Of a stretch of 64,000 nt of DNA, positions 36,458 through 45,821 are shown one piece after another. The position numbers were made by a program, and so were the translations under genes. The DNA is from Bifidobacterium castoris. Its GTDB lineage: Bacteria; Actinomycetota; Actinomycetes; Actinomycetales; Bifidobacteriaceae. The notes beneath the pieces were generated by a model. That model was given only the letters and a program-made list of their open reading frames with translations, ran no database searches and was not told the origin of the DNA. The DNA lies in contig NZ_QXGI01000003.1 of the NCBI RefSeq assembly GCF_003952025.1, positions 1 to 64,000 on the forward strand. The letters run 5' to 3'. How positions within the stretch are numbered: the stretch's first letter is position 1; each line of letters begins with the position of its first letter.

Positions 36458-36952
36458 ATGGCACAGGAGCAGCAGGACAAGCCGGTCGTCGAAAGCTTCC
36501 AGCTCGACCACACGAAGGTCAAGGCGCCATATGTGCGCTACATCGACACGCAGACCGGTCCGAACGGCGATGTCATCTCCAACTACGACCTGCGTCTCGT
36601 CCAGCCGAACGAGAACGCGATCCCGACCGGCGGCCTGCACACGATCGAGCACACAATCGCCGTGCTGCTGCGCGAGCGCATCCCCGGCTACATCGACTGC
36701 TCGCCGTTCGGCTGCCGCACCGGCTTCCACCTGCTCACCTGGGGCGAGCACTCGACCGAGGACGTCGCGAAGGCGCTCAAGGAGTCGCTCGAGTTCATCG
36801 CGAACGAGGCGACGTGGGACGATGTGCCGGCCACGACGGTCGAGAGCTGCGGCAACTACCGCGATCACAGCCTGTTCACGGCGAAGGAGTGGGCGAGGGA
36901 CATCCTCGCGCAAGGCATCAGCTCCGACCCCTTCGAACGCAGGATCGTCTGA
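36458..36952 (+). CDS. luxS: S-ribosylhomocysteine lyase
   Basis: 164 aa. Metal ligands His61 and His65 (HTIEHT) and Cys131 ([10 protein letters not shown]) and catalytic Cys86 (SPFGCRTGF) are all present. It splits S-ribosylhomocysteine into homocysteine and the AI-2 precursor DPD, recycling the activated methyl cycle; in bifidobacteria this has been tied to AI-2 release. AGAGGAG lies 5 bases before the ATG. It has a normal length for the family. Followed by a GNAT gene on the same strand, 124 bases away. Confidence 0.97.
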   Translation: MAQEQQDKPVVESFQLDHTKVKAPYVRYIDTQTGPNGDVISNYDLRLVQPNENAIPTGGLHTIEHTIAVLLRERIPGYIDCSPFGCRTGFHLLTWGEHSTEDVAKALKESLEFIANEATWDDVPATTVESCGNYRDHSLFTAKEWARDILAQGISSDPFERRIV

Positions 36953-37076
36953 GACGGCCGCCCGAACCGCCGCGCGGACGCCCGTCATGGTCGGGCGCCC
37001 CACACGGTGCGGCGAATCCGCCGAACATGGCATGGACGGCAATGGCATGGACGACAAGGGAGAGGCACAAGAGGCA

Positions 37077-37601
37077 ATGGCCAGCGCATCGATACGACGG
37101 TTCCGCCACGCGACGATGAAGGACTATCCGCAGATCGAACGCAACTACGCCCGCGCGCGCGAACTGATGGCGCGCAACGGCAACCCGACGCAGTGGGGCA
37201 GCACGTTCCCCAGACCCGAAGTGGTCAAGGACGACATCGCCAACCACCGCACGATGCTGCTCGTGGACACGGTGGGCGGCCATGAGCGCGTCCTCGCGCA
37301 GTTCGCCGTGTGCCCGGGCATCGACCCGACCTACGTGAAAATCAACGGCGCGTGGCTTGACAACGCCTCCTACGTCACGATCCACCGGATCGCGTCGAGC
37401 GGTCTCGTGCGGCACGCGGCGCGCGACTGCGTCGAATGGTGCCTCAAGCATTACGGCAACGTGCGCGTCGACACGCATCCGAACAACAAGGCGATGCAGC
37501 ATGTGCTCGAAAGCTGCGGCTTCGCGCGCTGCGGCCTGATCCAGCTGCTCGACCGCGACGAGGACACGACGCGCATCGCCTACCAGCGGCACGAGTGGTG
37601 A
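37077..37601 (+). CDS. GNAT-family N-acetyltransferase
   Basis: 174 aa from the ATG at 37077; in-frame ATGs at 37032 and 37047 would add 10-15 residues. The sequence starts like a GNAT fold (IRRFRHATMKDYPQIERNYARARELM), but the acetyl-CoA loop is not textbook: it has the IHRIASSGLVRHAARDCVEWCLKHYG helix. The late VDTHPNNKAMQHVLESCGF motif is clear and typical of streptothricin-acetyltransferase-like and L-amino-acid acetyltransferase relatives found in bifidobacteria and lactobacilli. Substrate unknown. Confidence 0.82.
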   Translation: MASASIRRFRHATMKDYPQIERNYARARELMARNGNPTQWGSTFPRPEVVKDDIANHRTMLLVDTVGGHERVLAQFAVCPGIDPTYVKINGAWLDNASYVTIHRIASSGLVRHAARDCVEWCLKHYGNVRVDTHPNNKAMQHVLESCGFARCGLIQLLDRDEDTTRIAYQRHEW

Positions 37602-37692
37602 TCGGCCGCTGCGCCTAGGGCGGCTGCGTCGCCTCGCATGCCGTGAACCGCCGCCGGCGCCGACGTCACAGCGGTGCGCGACAATACCGGAT

Positions 37693-39060
37693 ATGACCGC
37701 ACAAGCACTTGCCGAACCGCATTTCTCCTCGCCTCAGGGCGAAGCCAACTACCGGGCCGCGCTCCGGCGGTATCCGGCGCAGGCGATCGTGGACCTGGCC
37801 GCCATCCGCGACAACATGCGCCATCTCGTCGACGTCGTGAACCGCGAGGGGGAAGAGACTGCAGTGATGGGCGTCGTCAAGGCTGACGCCTACGGCCACG
37901 GCCTGATCCCGGCCGCGCTCGCCGCGCTCGCCGGCGGCGCCACCTGGCTCGGCACCGCGCAGGCGCGCGAGGCGCTGCTGCTGCGCCGCGCCGGCATCGG
38001 CCCCGATCGCGCGCACATCCTCACCTGGGTCAACAACCCGCTCGAGGCGCCGTACCGCGAACTCATCGAGGAGGACATCGACCTGTCGGTGGCCACGACG
38101 GCGGCGCTCGAGCGCATCGCCGCCTCCGCGCGCGAGGCGGGACGCCCCGCCCGCGTGCACATCAAGGTCGACACAGGATTCGGACGCAACGGCTTCACGT
38201 TCGAAAACCTGCCCGAGGCGATCGGCGCGCTCGTCGCGCTGCGTGACGAAGGCCTCCTCGACATCGTCGGCCAGTGGAGCCACCTCGCCGTCGCCGATGC
38301 CCCGGGCAACGCCGACTTCGTCGAGCAGACCGAGGCACAGATCACGCGCTTCGAGGAGTTCACGGCGCGGCTCGCCGGCGCCGGCATCGAACCGCGGATC
38401 AGGCATCTGGCGAACACGGCGGCCACATTGAGCCGTCCGTCGATCCACTACGACCTCGTGCGCCCCGGTGTCGGCCTGTACGGCTACGAGGCCGATCCGG
38501 CCATGGGCAGCCCTGAACGCTACGGGCTCAAGCCGGCGATGACGCTGCAGGCGCAGCTGAGCTCGGTCAAGGACGTCGACGCGCACAGCGGCCTGTCCTA
38601 CGGGCGCATCTACCTGACCGAGGGCCGCACGAGCGTCGCGATCGTGCCGGTCGGCTACGCCGACGGCATCCACCGTTCCGCATCCGGCGCCGACGCGATC
38701 GGCGCGCTCGGCGAGCGCGGCCGCACGATGCCCGGCGGTCCGGTGCGCGTCATGACGAAGGACGGCCCCAGGCTCATGCGCGTCAGCGGCCGCGTGTGCA
38801 TGGACCAGTTCATCATCGACCTGCACGGCATGGCCGACGACCTCGGCGTAGCGATCGGCGACACCGTGGAGCTTTTCGGGCCGGGCCGCGGCGAGCAGTA
38901 CGGCGAACCGACCGCCGATGACTGGGCGCGCGCCGCCGACACGATCAGCTACGAGATCTTCACATGCCTGCGCAACCGCATCCCGCGGCTGTACGAGCAC
39001 GCGGCCGAGGTGCTCGGCCCCGACGACCTCGCGAAACTCGACCCGGCGAGCATCCTGTAA
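37693..39060 (+). CDS. alr: Alanine racemase
   Basis: 455 aa. PLP-binding Lys63 in VVKADAYGHG, the second catalytic Tyr in SYGRIYLTEG, and the C-terminal SGRVCMDQF motif that contacts the phosphate and forms part of the active site. It converts L- to D-alanine for peptidoglycan. It is longer than E. coli Alr (about 360) through an N-terminal ~25 residues and inserts in the C-terminal beta domain, which is common in actinobacteria. It leads into dgt and dnaG with short gaps, suggesting co-transcription. Confidence 0.96.
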   Translation: MTAQALAEPHFSSPQGEANYRAALRRYPAQAIVDLAAIRDNMRHLVDVVNREGEETAVMGVVKADAYGHGLIPAALAALAGGATWLGTAQAREALLLRRAGIGPDRAHILTWVNNPLEAPYRELIEEDIDLSVATTAALERIAASAREAGRPARVHIKVDTGFGRNGFTFENLPEAIGALVALRDEGLLDIVGQWSHLAVADAPGNADFVEQTEAQITRFEEFTARLAGAGIEPRIRHLANTAATLSRPSIHYDLVRPGVGLYGYEADPAMGSPERYGLKPAMTLQAQLSSVKDVDAHSGLSYGRIYLTEGRTSVAIVPVGYADGIHRSASGADAIGALGERGRTMPGGPVRVMTKDGPRLMRVSGRVCMDQFIIDLHGMADDLGVAIGDTVELFGPGRGEQYGEPTADDWARAADTISYEIFTCLRNRIPRLYEHAAEVLGPDDLAKLDPASIL

Positions 39061-39098
39061 CGAAGTCGCACGGCGCGCTCAATGGGAGAGGGGAGCCT

Positions 39099-40385
39099 AT
39101 GGACGGGCAGACGACGGCCGGCGGCCCGGCGCCGGACGGCTACACGGCGCACGACGTCGAACGATGGGTCGCCGAGCCGCCCAAATCGCGCCGCCGCACG
39201 CCCTTCGAACGCGATCGCGCACGCCTCATCCACTCGTCGGCGCTGCGCAGGCTCGGCGCGAAAAGCCAGATCCTCGTCGCGGGCACCGACGATTTCGCGC
39301 GCACACGCCTCACGCACACGCTCGAAGTCGCGCAGATAGGCCGCCAGATCGCGCGGATGCTCGGCTGCGACCCCGACGTCGTCGACTGCGCATGCCTCGC
39401 GCACGACCTTGGCCACCCGCCCTTCGGACACAACGGCGAACGCGCGCTCGCCGCGCTCGCGAGGGACATCGGCGGATTCGAGGGCAACGCGCAGACCTTC
39501 CGTCTGCTCACCCGTCTTGAGCCGAAGATCTTCCGTGCCTCGGGGCGTCCGGCCGGCGTCAACCTCACGCGCGCATGCCTCGACGCGTCCGTCAAATACC
39601 CGTGGGGCTACGCGCGCGCCGACGCGCATCCGAAAGGCGAGCGCGGCCGCAAGTTCGGCGTCTACCCGGACGACGCGGACGTCTTCCGATGGCTCAAGGA
39701 GGGTGCGCCGGCGGAGACGGTGCCGCTCGAAGGGCAGGTCATGGACCTCGCCGACGACATCGCGTACAGCGTGCACGACTTCGAGGACGCGGTCGCCACA
39801 GGCGCCGCCGATCTGGCCGAGCTGAACCGGGCGGGGACCATCGACGCCGTCGTGCGCGAGATCAACGCATGGTACGGGCCGCAGTGGGATCCCGGCGAGC
39901 TTGTGCGCGCCTTCGGCAGGCTGCGAGCGATCGGCGCGTTCCCCGAGGCCTTCGACGGCTCCCGCCGCGCGCTCGCACAGCTCAAGAACGTCACGAGCAT
40001 GCTCATCGGCAGGTTCGCGCTGAGCGTCGAGGCGGCGATGCGCGCGATCCACGGCGCCGGCGCGCTGACGCGGTACATGGGCGCGCTCGCCGTGCCCGAC
40101 GAGACGCGATACGAGATCCTCGTGCTCAAGGGCATCGCCGTGCACTATCTGATGGAGCCGCGCGACCATTCGCCGATGCAGCAGGACGAACAGCGGATCG
40201 TGACCGACCTCGTCGACGTGATCATGGACGACCCGTCGACGCCGCCCTTCGCGCTGGAACGCGTGTTCTGGGAGGACTGGATGGATGCGGGCGACGACGG
40301 CGCCCGGCTGCGCGTCGCGATCGACCAGGTCGCGAGCCTGACCGACGCGTCGGCGATGACGATGCACACGCTGCTGTGCTCGTGA
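39099..40385 (+). CDS. dgt: Deoxyguanosinetriphosphate triphosphohydrolase-like protein
   Basis: 428 aa from the ATG at 39099 with GAGAGGGGAG upstream. HD-domain metal ligands are visible: RLTHTLEVAQIGR (His), CLAHDLGHPPFGHNGE (His-Asp) and MDLADDIAYSVHD (Asp). The N-terminal RTPFERDRARLIHSSALRRL matches the dGTPase family. It would cut dNTPs to nucleosides and triphosphate, trimming dNTP pools next to the primase gene. The alr-dgt-dnaG order is common in actinobacteria. Confidence 0.94.
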   Translation: MDGQTTAGGPAPDGYTAHDVERWVAEPPKSRRRTPFERDRARLIHSSALRRLGAKSQILVAGTDDFARTRLTHTLEVAQIGRQIARMLGCDPDVVDCACLAHDLGHPPFGHNGERALAALARDIGGFEGNAQTFRLLTRLEPKIFRASGRPAGVNLTRACLDASVKYPWGYARADAHPKGERGRKFGVYPDDADVFRWLKEGAPAETVPLEGQVMDLADDIAYSVHDFEDAVATGAADLAELNRAGTIDAVVREINAWYGPQWDPGELVRAFGRLRAIGAFPEAFDGSRRALAQLKNVTSMLIGRFALSVEAAMRAIHGAGALTRYMGALAVPDETRYEILVLKGIAVHYLMEPRDHSPMQQDEQRIVTDLVDVIMDDPSTPPFALERVFWEDWMDAGDDGARLRVAIDQVASLTDASAMTMHTLLCS

Positions 40386-40473
40386 ACGTCGCCGTGCGCG
40401 TGGGCCGCCGTGTTCGTGAAGCATCGGTGCATGCCGGACCGGCGATGACGATCGGCTGATATGATGTTGGCTC

Positions 40474-42540
40474 ATGGCGGGCTTGATCAGGCAAGAAGAC
40501 ATAGACAAGGTGAGGAACGCGGCCGATCTGTACGACATCGTGTCCGCGAGCGTGTCGCTCAAACCGGCGGGCGTAGGCTCGTTCTCCGGCCTGTGCCCGT
40601 TCCATGACGAGAAGACGGCGAGCTTCTACGTGCGCCCGTCGATGGGCCTGTGGCACTGCTTCGGATGCGGACGCTCCGGCGACGTCTTCGGCTATGTGCA
40701 GGAACGGGAGAACCTCGACTTCCCCGACGCCGTCGAACTGCTCGCCGACAAATACCACATCGACCTGCACCGCGAACAGGGGCGCGGCCCGGACAACGCG
40801 CGCAAAGGCTCGAAGCGCACGCGGCTGCTCGAGATGAACGAGGAGGCGCAGCGCTTCTTCGTCGAACAGCTCACGACGCAGGAGGCGCTGCCGGCGCGCC
40901 AGCTGCTCGGCGGACGCGATTTCAGCCGAGAGGACTGCGTGCGCTTCGGATGCGGCTACGCGCCGCAGGGCTGGGACAACCTCGTGCGCCATCTCGCCGG
41001 CAAGGGATACACGCAGCAGGAGATGCTCGACGCCGGCCTCGCACGTCAAGGCCAGCGCGGCGTCTACGACTACTTCCGCGGGCGCGCCACATGGCCGATC
41101 CGCGACTCGACCGGCCGCACGCTCGGCTTCGGCGCGCGCAAGCTGTACGACGACGACCAGATCGGCGCGAAGTACATCAACACGCCGGACACGCAGCTCT
41201 ACCACAAGAACCAGGTGCTCTACGGCATCGACCTGGCCAAGGACGCGATCGTCAAGAAACGGCAGGTCGTCATCGTCGAAGGCTACACCGACGTCATGGC
41301 GATGCATCTGGCCGGCGTCGACACCGCCGTCGCCACATGCGGCACCGCGTTCGGCGAGGAGCATGCGAAGATCGTGCGCCGCCTCATCCACGACGACTCG
41401 CTCGGCGCCGTGCAGCTCGTCGGTCCGCTCAAGGTCGAGGGGCAGGCGCTCAGCTCGCGCATCGTCTTCACGTTCGACGGCGACGCGGCCGGGCAGAAGG
41501 CGGCGCTGCACGCGTTCGGCCTCGACACGGCGTTCCTGTCTCAGACCTTCGTCGCCGTCGCCGAGGACAACCTCGACCCTTGCGATCTGCGCATCCGGCA
41601 CGGCGACGACGCACTGCGCGCGCTCGTCGAGAACGCGAAGCCGCTGTACGACTTCGTGCTCGGCGCCGCCGTCAACCGCTTCGACACCTCGTACACGACC
41701 GGGCGGATGGGCGCCGTCAAGGCGACGGCGCCGCTCATCGCGCAGATCCGCGACCGTTCGCTGTGGAATGAATACGCCAGCAAGGAGGCGCGCGCGATCG
41801 GCGTCGACCTCGACGTCATGCGGCGCGAGGTCATCGCGGCGCGCAAGGCGCTGCATGTGCGCGACGAGGACGCGTACGCGCCCAGACGCAGCCGCTACCC
41901 GCGCTCCGGCGAGGGCGAGCGCCAGAGCGCGCCGACCGCCGTGCAGGCGCGGCTCATCGAGCAGGCGAACGCCGAAAGGCAGACCTTCTACCGCGTGCCC
42001 GATCCGGTGTTCATCTGCGAGCAGCATTTCATGGCGACGCTCATCCAGATCCCGCGCGCCGTCAACGCCGAGCTGTTCCGCGGCCTCAGCGTGCACTGCT
42101 TCCAGACGCCGGTGTTCCAGACGCTGTATCAGGCGGTCGACGTGGCGGGCGGGCTGCCGCCGGATTCGGCGACGCAGCAGCAGTGGTTCGAGCATCTGCT
42201 CGAAGCGGGCGGCCCGATGCTCGGCCAGGTCATCAACGAACTCGCTGTCTTGCCACTGCCGTTACCCTTCGACGAGGGCGTAGTGCAGCGCGAGCAGGAC
42301 ACGCATGGGGGCGCCGGCGTCGTCACGCAGCCGCTGCGCGAGGCGACGCAGGCGGAACGGCAGTACGCGAACCAGCTGCTCGCGAGTCTGCTCGACGCCG
42401 GCTACATGCGCACGATCGCACAGACGAAGCGACGCATCGCGCATACGCAGGACTCGAAGCAGCAGATCGAGCTGCTCGGCGTGCTGCAGCATCTCGAGAC
42501 GGCGCGCAAGGAGCTCAAGGCGAGCATCTTCGGCGGGTGA
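40474..42540 (+). CDS. dnaG: DNA primase
   Basis: 688 aa. The N-terminal CHC2 zinc finger (LCPFHDEKTASFYV ... HCFGCGRSGDV, ligands C, H, C, C), RNA-polymerase-like domain, and TOPRIM domain (VVIVEGYTDVMAMHLAG with Glu; VFTFDGDAAGQKAA with Asp-x-Asp) are in canonical order. The C-terminal ~180 residues would bind helicase DnaB. It makes RNA primers at the replication fork. There is no strong ribosome site before the ATG at 40474. A linker of about 15 residues between zinc and TOPRIM domains (GRGPDNARKGSKRTRLL) is basic. Confidence 0.97.
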   Translation: MAGLIRQEDIDKVRNAADLYDIVSASVSLKPAGVGSFSGLCPFHDEKTASFYVRPSMGLWHCFGCGRSGDVFGYVQERENLDFPDAVELLADKYHIDLHREQGRGPDNARKGSKRTRLLEMNEEAQRFFVEQLTTQEALPARQLLGGRDFSREDCVRFGCGYAPQGWDNLVRHLAGKGYTQQEMLDAGLARQGQRGVYDYFRGRATWPIRDSTGRTLGFGARKLYDDDQIGAKYINTPDTQLYHKNQVLYGIDLAKDAIVKKRQVVIVEGYTDVMAMHLAGVDTAVATCGTAFGEEHAKIVRRLIHDDSLGAVQLVGPLKVEGQALSSRIVFTFDGDAAGQKAALHAFGLDTAFLSQTFVAVAEDNLDPCDLRIRHGDDALRALVENAKPLYDFVLGAAVNRFDTSYTTGRMGAVKATAPLIAQIRDRSLWNEYASKEARAIGVDLDVMRREVIAARKALHVRDEDAYAPRRSRYPRSGEGERQSAPTAVQARLIEQANAERQTFYRVPDPVFICEQHFMATLIQIPRAVNAELFRGLSVHCFQTPVFQTLYQAVDVAGGLPPDSATQQQWFEHLLEAGGPMLGQVINELAVLPLPLPFDEGVVQREQDTHGGAGVVTQPLREATQAERQYANQLLASLLDAGYMRTIAQTKRRIAHTQDSKQQIELLGVLQHLETARKELKASIFGG

Positions 42541-42855
42541 CGGGTGAGTCGCGGCGGAAGGCCGCGGTTTGCGCGGGCATCGTCGCAACGGTCGTCGGGG
42601 GCATGCGCGGGCGTGCGATGCGGCGGCGCGGACGGCTGTGTGACCGACCGCTTTAGTCATTCCGGCGAACTAACGGGGCGCGGTCCATCCGACGACGCGG
42701 GCCCATGCGAAAACGTCGGCGCGCGAGCGCAATGATTGCAACAGCTTGCGGGCCCGCGCGCCGGAAACGGTCGGCGATACACCACGCCGAATCGTTGCAA
42801 CGGCGCGATTTCGTGTAGGATGGGCTTGTTTTTGCAAGTGCGTTCTGGAGGATGA
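42541..42855. promoter_or_regulatory. Intergenic region before the anion permease, with a candidate promoter
   Basis: 315 bases without a gene. A candidate promoter is TTGCAA (42796-42801) and TAGGAT (42817-42822), with a short 15-bp spacer. GGAGG at 42847 serves the next ATG. Confidence 0.4.
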
Positions 42856-44049
42856 ATGCGGCAACGGGTGCTCACGTTCATGCGCAGCGAGACCATATTG
42901 ATCGTCGCGTCCATACTCGCATTAATATCATGCTTCATCGTGCCCCCGGACGGGGACTACGGCGGCTACGTGCACGTGAGCACGATCGCGCAGCTCATCT
43001 GCCTGATGCTCGTCGTGGCGGGATTCCAGCGCATCGGCGTCTTCAGGATCATCGGCGCGTCGCTGCTGCGCCGCGTGCACACGGCGCGCGGGCTCGTGCT
43101 CACGCTGCTGTCGCTGACCTTCGTCTCGTCGATGTTCATCACGAATGACGTCGCGCTGCTCACCTTCGTGCCCTTCGGACTGGCCGTGCTCACGATGGCG
43201 CACATGGAGGACAAGACGATCATAGTGTGCGCGCTGATGACGGTCGCCGCGAACACCGGCAGCATGCTCACGCCGATCGGCAACGCGCACAACCTGTACT
43301 TCAAGGCGCTCACCGGCATCAGCACCGGGCGTTTCCTCGAGATCATGGCGCCGTACTCGGCGCTCGCGGCCGTGCTGCTCGTCATCGTCACGGCGGTCGT
43401 GTTCCGCGGCCGCACGATCACCGAGTTCGAAGGCCTGGACGGCAAGGGCATCGAACGCGGCGTGCTTGCGCCGGACTCCTCGCGCGCGCAGCCGGATGAG
43501 ATCAAGGTCACCGGCTACGGCGCCGGCTACGGCGGATGGCGTGCGATCGTGTACACCGGCGTGTTCCTCGTGTGCGTGCTCACGGTCAGCGACCTCATCC
43601 CGCTGTGGGTGATGTGCGTCGTGACCGTCGTCGCGATGCTCGTCTGCGACCGCAGATCCTTCCTGCACGCCGACTGGGGTCTGCCGCTCACGTTCGTCAT
43701 GTTCTTCATCTTCATCGGCAACATGAAGCGCGTGCCGGAGTTCTGCGCGATCGCACAGGCCTTCGTCGGACAGCATCCGCTCGAGGTGTCGGTCATCTCC
43801 AGCCAGGTCATCAGCAACGTGCCGACCTCGCTGCTGCTGTCCGGGTTCTGCGACCAGTGGGTGCCGCTCATCATCGGCACGAACATCGGCGGCATGGGCA
43901 CGCTCATCGCCTCGATGGCGTCGCTGATCACCTACAAGAACTACGCCCGCGCCTATCCTCGCAAGAAGAGCCGCTATCTGGCCACGTACACGGCCGTGAG
44001 CGTGTTGTTCCTGCTGCTGCTGTACATCCTCGCGCTGATCATCGAGTAG
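42856..44049 (+). CDS. ArsB/NhaD-superfamily anion permease
   Basis: 397 aa with about 11 predicted membrane helices. The two hallmark loops of the ion transporter superfamily are present: FVSSMFITNDVALLTFVPFG with GNTGSMLTPIGNAHNL, and the inverted-repeat counterpart SNVPTSLLLSGFCDQW with GTNIGGMGTLIAS. Members carry arsenite, citrate, dicarboxylates or Na+/H+; the substrate here is open. GGAGG is 4 bases before the ATG. A monocistronic unit, closed by a hairpin and followed by a tRNA gene. Confidence 0.88.
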   Translation: MRQRVLTFMRSETILIVASILALISCFIVPPDGDYGGYVHVSTIAQLICLMLVVAGFQRIGVFRIIGASLLRRVHTARGLVLTLLSLTFVSSMFITNDVALLTFVPFGLAVLTMAHMEDKTIIVCALMTVAANTGSMLTPIGNAHNLYFKALTGISTGRFLEIMAPYSALAAVLLVIVTAVVFRGRTITEFEGLDGKGIERGVLAPDSSRAQPDEIKVTGYGAGYGGWRAIVYTGVFLVCVLTVSDLIPLWVMCVVTVVAMLVCDRRSFLHADWGLPLTFVMFFIFIGNMKRVPEFCAIAQAFVGQHPLEVSVISSQVISNVPTSLLLSGFCDQWVPLIIGTNIGGMGTLIASMASLITYKNYARAYPRKKSRYLATYTAVSVLFLLLLYILALIIE

Positions 44050-44106
44050 CGGGCGGTCGCGACGCAGCCGCATCCGCTTGTGCGGCTCGTTTCGTCGACG
44101 TGGTCT

Positions 44107-44125
44107 ACGTTCCGGCCCGGAACGT
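44107..44125 (+). terminator. Hairpin after the anion permease gene
   Basis: ACGTTCCGG (44107-44115), single C, CCGGAACGT (44117-44125); then CCCGTTTCGT. Probably a weak terminator. Confidence 0.5.
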
Positions 44126-44208
44126 CCCGTTTCGTCAATGGGTTCGACGGTTCGGGACGGAATGCGGGTGGTGACGGTCTGCGTTCGATGACGTACCATA
44201 ATGTGCGC

Positions 44209-44214
44209 TATACT
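44209..44214 (+). promoter_or_regulatory. -10 box (TATACT) of the tRNA-Arg promoter
   Basis: TATACT lies 12 bases before the tRNA 5' end. A -35-like TTCGAT is at 44184-44189, a long 19-bp spacer. Confidence 0.55.
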
Positions 44215-44225
44215 GATTCAGGTTT

Positions 44226-44299
44226 GGCCCCGTAGCTCAGCTGGATAGAGCATGTGACTTCTAATCTCAAGGTCGACGGTTCGAGCCCGTCCGGGGTCA
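44226..44299 (+). tRNA. tRNA-Arg (anticodon TCT)
   Basis: The cloverleaf folds by hand: acceptor GGCCCCG/CGGGGTC, D-arm GCTC...GAGC, anticodon loop CTTCTAA with anticodon TCT, T-arm GACGG/CCGTC around TTCGAGC, discriminator A. CCA is not encoded. The anticodon stem has one T-T mismatch. It would read AGA, a rare codon in a high-GC genome. Confidence 0.95.
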
Positions 44300-44304
44300 C
44301 GATC

Positions 44305-44333
44305 AGGGATGGCGTTCGCGCCATCCCTATTTG
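44305..44333 (+). terminator. Terminator of tRNA-Arg
   Basis: AGGGATGGCG (44305-44314), TTCG tetraloop, CGCCATCCCT (44319-44328), then ATTTG. Confidence 0.88.
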
Positions 44334-44370
44334 CATGCCTATGGGGGGAGCACACTTGGCGTCTCGGATT

Positions 44371-44667
44371 GCGTAAGGATACACTGCCCGAGACGCAGGG
44401 GGGGCATATGGGCGTCTCGGTCGGCGTATGCATGCGCAACACGGGATGAGGAGAGGAGTGGCGAAGTCCTAGATGGCGTATGTGTGCGCCACACGGGACG
44501 CTGCAAGGCTGGCCGACGTCCTGTGGCGCGTATATGTGCGCTCAGGGGGACGCTGGAGGGTGCGGTTGCGTCCTGCAGGGCGTATGCGTGCGCGGCGCGG
44601 GACATGATGGGACGTGTCGGAGTCCTTGGTTGCGTATGTGTGCGCTCAGGGGGACGCCGGCAGGCCG
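44371..44667. repeat. Array of GCGTATGYRTGCGC repeats with exact 52-bp period
   Basis: Cores start at 44424, 44476, 44528, 44580 and 44632, all exactly 52 bp apart; a degenerate sixth (GCGTAAGGATACAC) is at 44371. Each unit has the core, then a GGGA(C/T) word about 18-20 bases in, and most have GTCCT near the end; the rest diverges. Each core is an imperfect dyad. The array lies between the tRNA terminator and the stop codon of the minus-strand MDR gene. It is too short-period and too divergent for CRISPR. Confidence 0.8.
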
Positions 44668-45666
44668 TCAGAACGTGAGCACGACCTTGCCGAAGAGGTC
44701 GGCGGACAGCACGCGGGCGAAGGCGTCCTTCGCGTATTCGACCGGATAGGTCGCGTCGATGATCGGATGCAGGTTCGCGTGTTCGACGAAACGCAGCATG
44801 CGCGCGAAATCGTCGCGCGAACCCATCGTGTTGCCTTGGATGCGGATGTCCTGGAAGAACACGCGCGTCAGCTCGGCGCCCGGCTGGTCGCCGCTCGTCG
44901 CGCCGCAGGTGACGATGACGCCGCCGGGGCGCACCGAGCGGATCGAATGGGCCCATGTGGCCGAACCGACCGAATCGAGCACGGCATCCACCTTGTGCGG
45001 CAGGCGTTCGCCGATATGCACGGCGGCGTCCGCGCCGATGCGCCGCGCCGCGTCGAGCTTCTCCTGGCTGCGCGACGTGACGAAGACCTCGAGACCGGCC
45101 GCATGCGCGAGCTGGATCGCCGCGCTCGCCACGCCGCCGCCCGCTCCCTGGATCAGCACGCTGTCGCCGGGTTGCACCTGCGCGCCGTGCTCGCGCGAGA
45201 ACAGCATCGAATACGCGGTGAGCCAGCTGGTGCCGAGCGCCGCCGCCTCCTCGATCGTGCAGTTCGCCGGCTTTGCGAATAGATTCGCCGCCGGGACCTG
45301 CGTCTCGTCGGCCATCGTGCCCGGATACTTCTCCGACAGGATCGTGCGGCGCTCGCCGGCGGCCACGCCCGCGCCGTCCGCGCCGATGACCGTGTACGCG
45401 ACGATCTCGTCGCCGGCCTTGAGCCCGGTGCGTCCTTCGGGCTCCTCCTCGAGCACGCCGCATACGTCGGTGCCGAGGATCATCGGCGTCATGTCCGCCG
45501 GCAGCCCGACGCCCTTGAGCGACCAGATGTCGTGATGGTTGACCGAGACGGCGCGCGTCCTGATGCGTGTCCATCCGTACGGCAGCCTCGGCGTCGGCAG
45601 TTCGCCCACCGCGAGCGCCTCCAGAGGCTGTTCGGGATTGATGTGCTGTGCGTATACGGCCCTCAT
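44668..45666 (-). CDS. Zinc-independent MDR-family oxidoreductase (quinone-reductase-like)
   Basis: 332 aa. The N-terminal GroES-like domain (VSVNHHDIWSLKGVG, ILGTDVCGVLEE) lacks the Cys/His set of catalytic zinc. The Rossmann domain starts at SVLIQGAGGGVASAAIQLA, and TSRSQEKLDAARRIGADAAV fits NADPH preference. The family reduces quinones or enoyl groups; the exact substrate is unknown. It runs divergently from the DXS-like gene. The 3' end abuts the 52-bp repeat array, whose fifth unit reaches the stop codon. Confidence 0.85.
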   Translation of the reverse strand: MRAVYAQHINPEQPLEALAVGELPTPRLPYGWTRIRTRAVSVNHHDIWSLKGVGLPADMTPMILGTDVCGVLEEEPEGRTGLKAGDEIVAYTVIGADGAGVAAGERRTILSEKYPGTMADETQVPAANLFAKPANCTIEEAAALGTSWLTAYSMLFSREHGAQVQPGDSVLIQGAGGGVASAAIQLAHAAGLEVFVTSRSQEKLDAARRIGADAAVHIGERLPHKVDAVLDSVGSATWAHSIRSVRPGGVIVTCGATSGDQPGAELTRVFFQDIRIQGNTMGSRDDFARMLRFVEHANLHPIIDATYPVEYAKDAFARVLSADLFGKVVLTF

Positions 45667-45821
45667 CGCCGCTCCTTACGTCCGTTCGGGCGGTCCGTCG
45701 TCCACCCGCCAACGTCATTCTAACGCGTCGCGGACCGCCTCGAGGGCGGCGCACTATAATATGGTTCGCGGGGCGCGCACCCGCGTCCACCGAACGCAAC
45801 CGTAAGGATCAGATCAGGCTC

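Noticed and set aside
40222-42195. 657-codon frame antisense to dnaG
   Set aside because: dnaG has intact zinc and TOPRIM motifs; the antisense frame has none.
44371-44667. CRISPR array
   Set aside because: The conserved core is only about 14 bp, the period is 52 bp, the units diverge in the core, and no cas genes are nearby.
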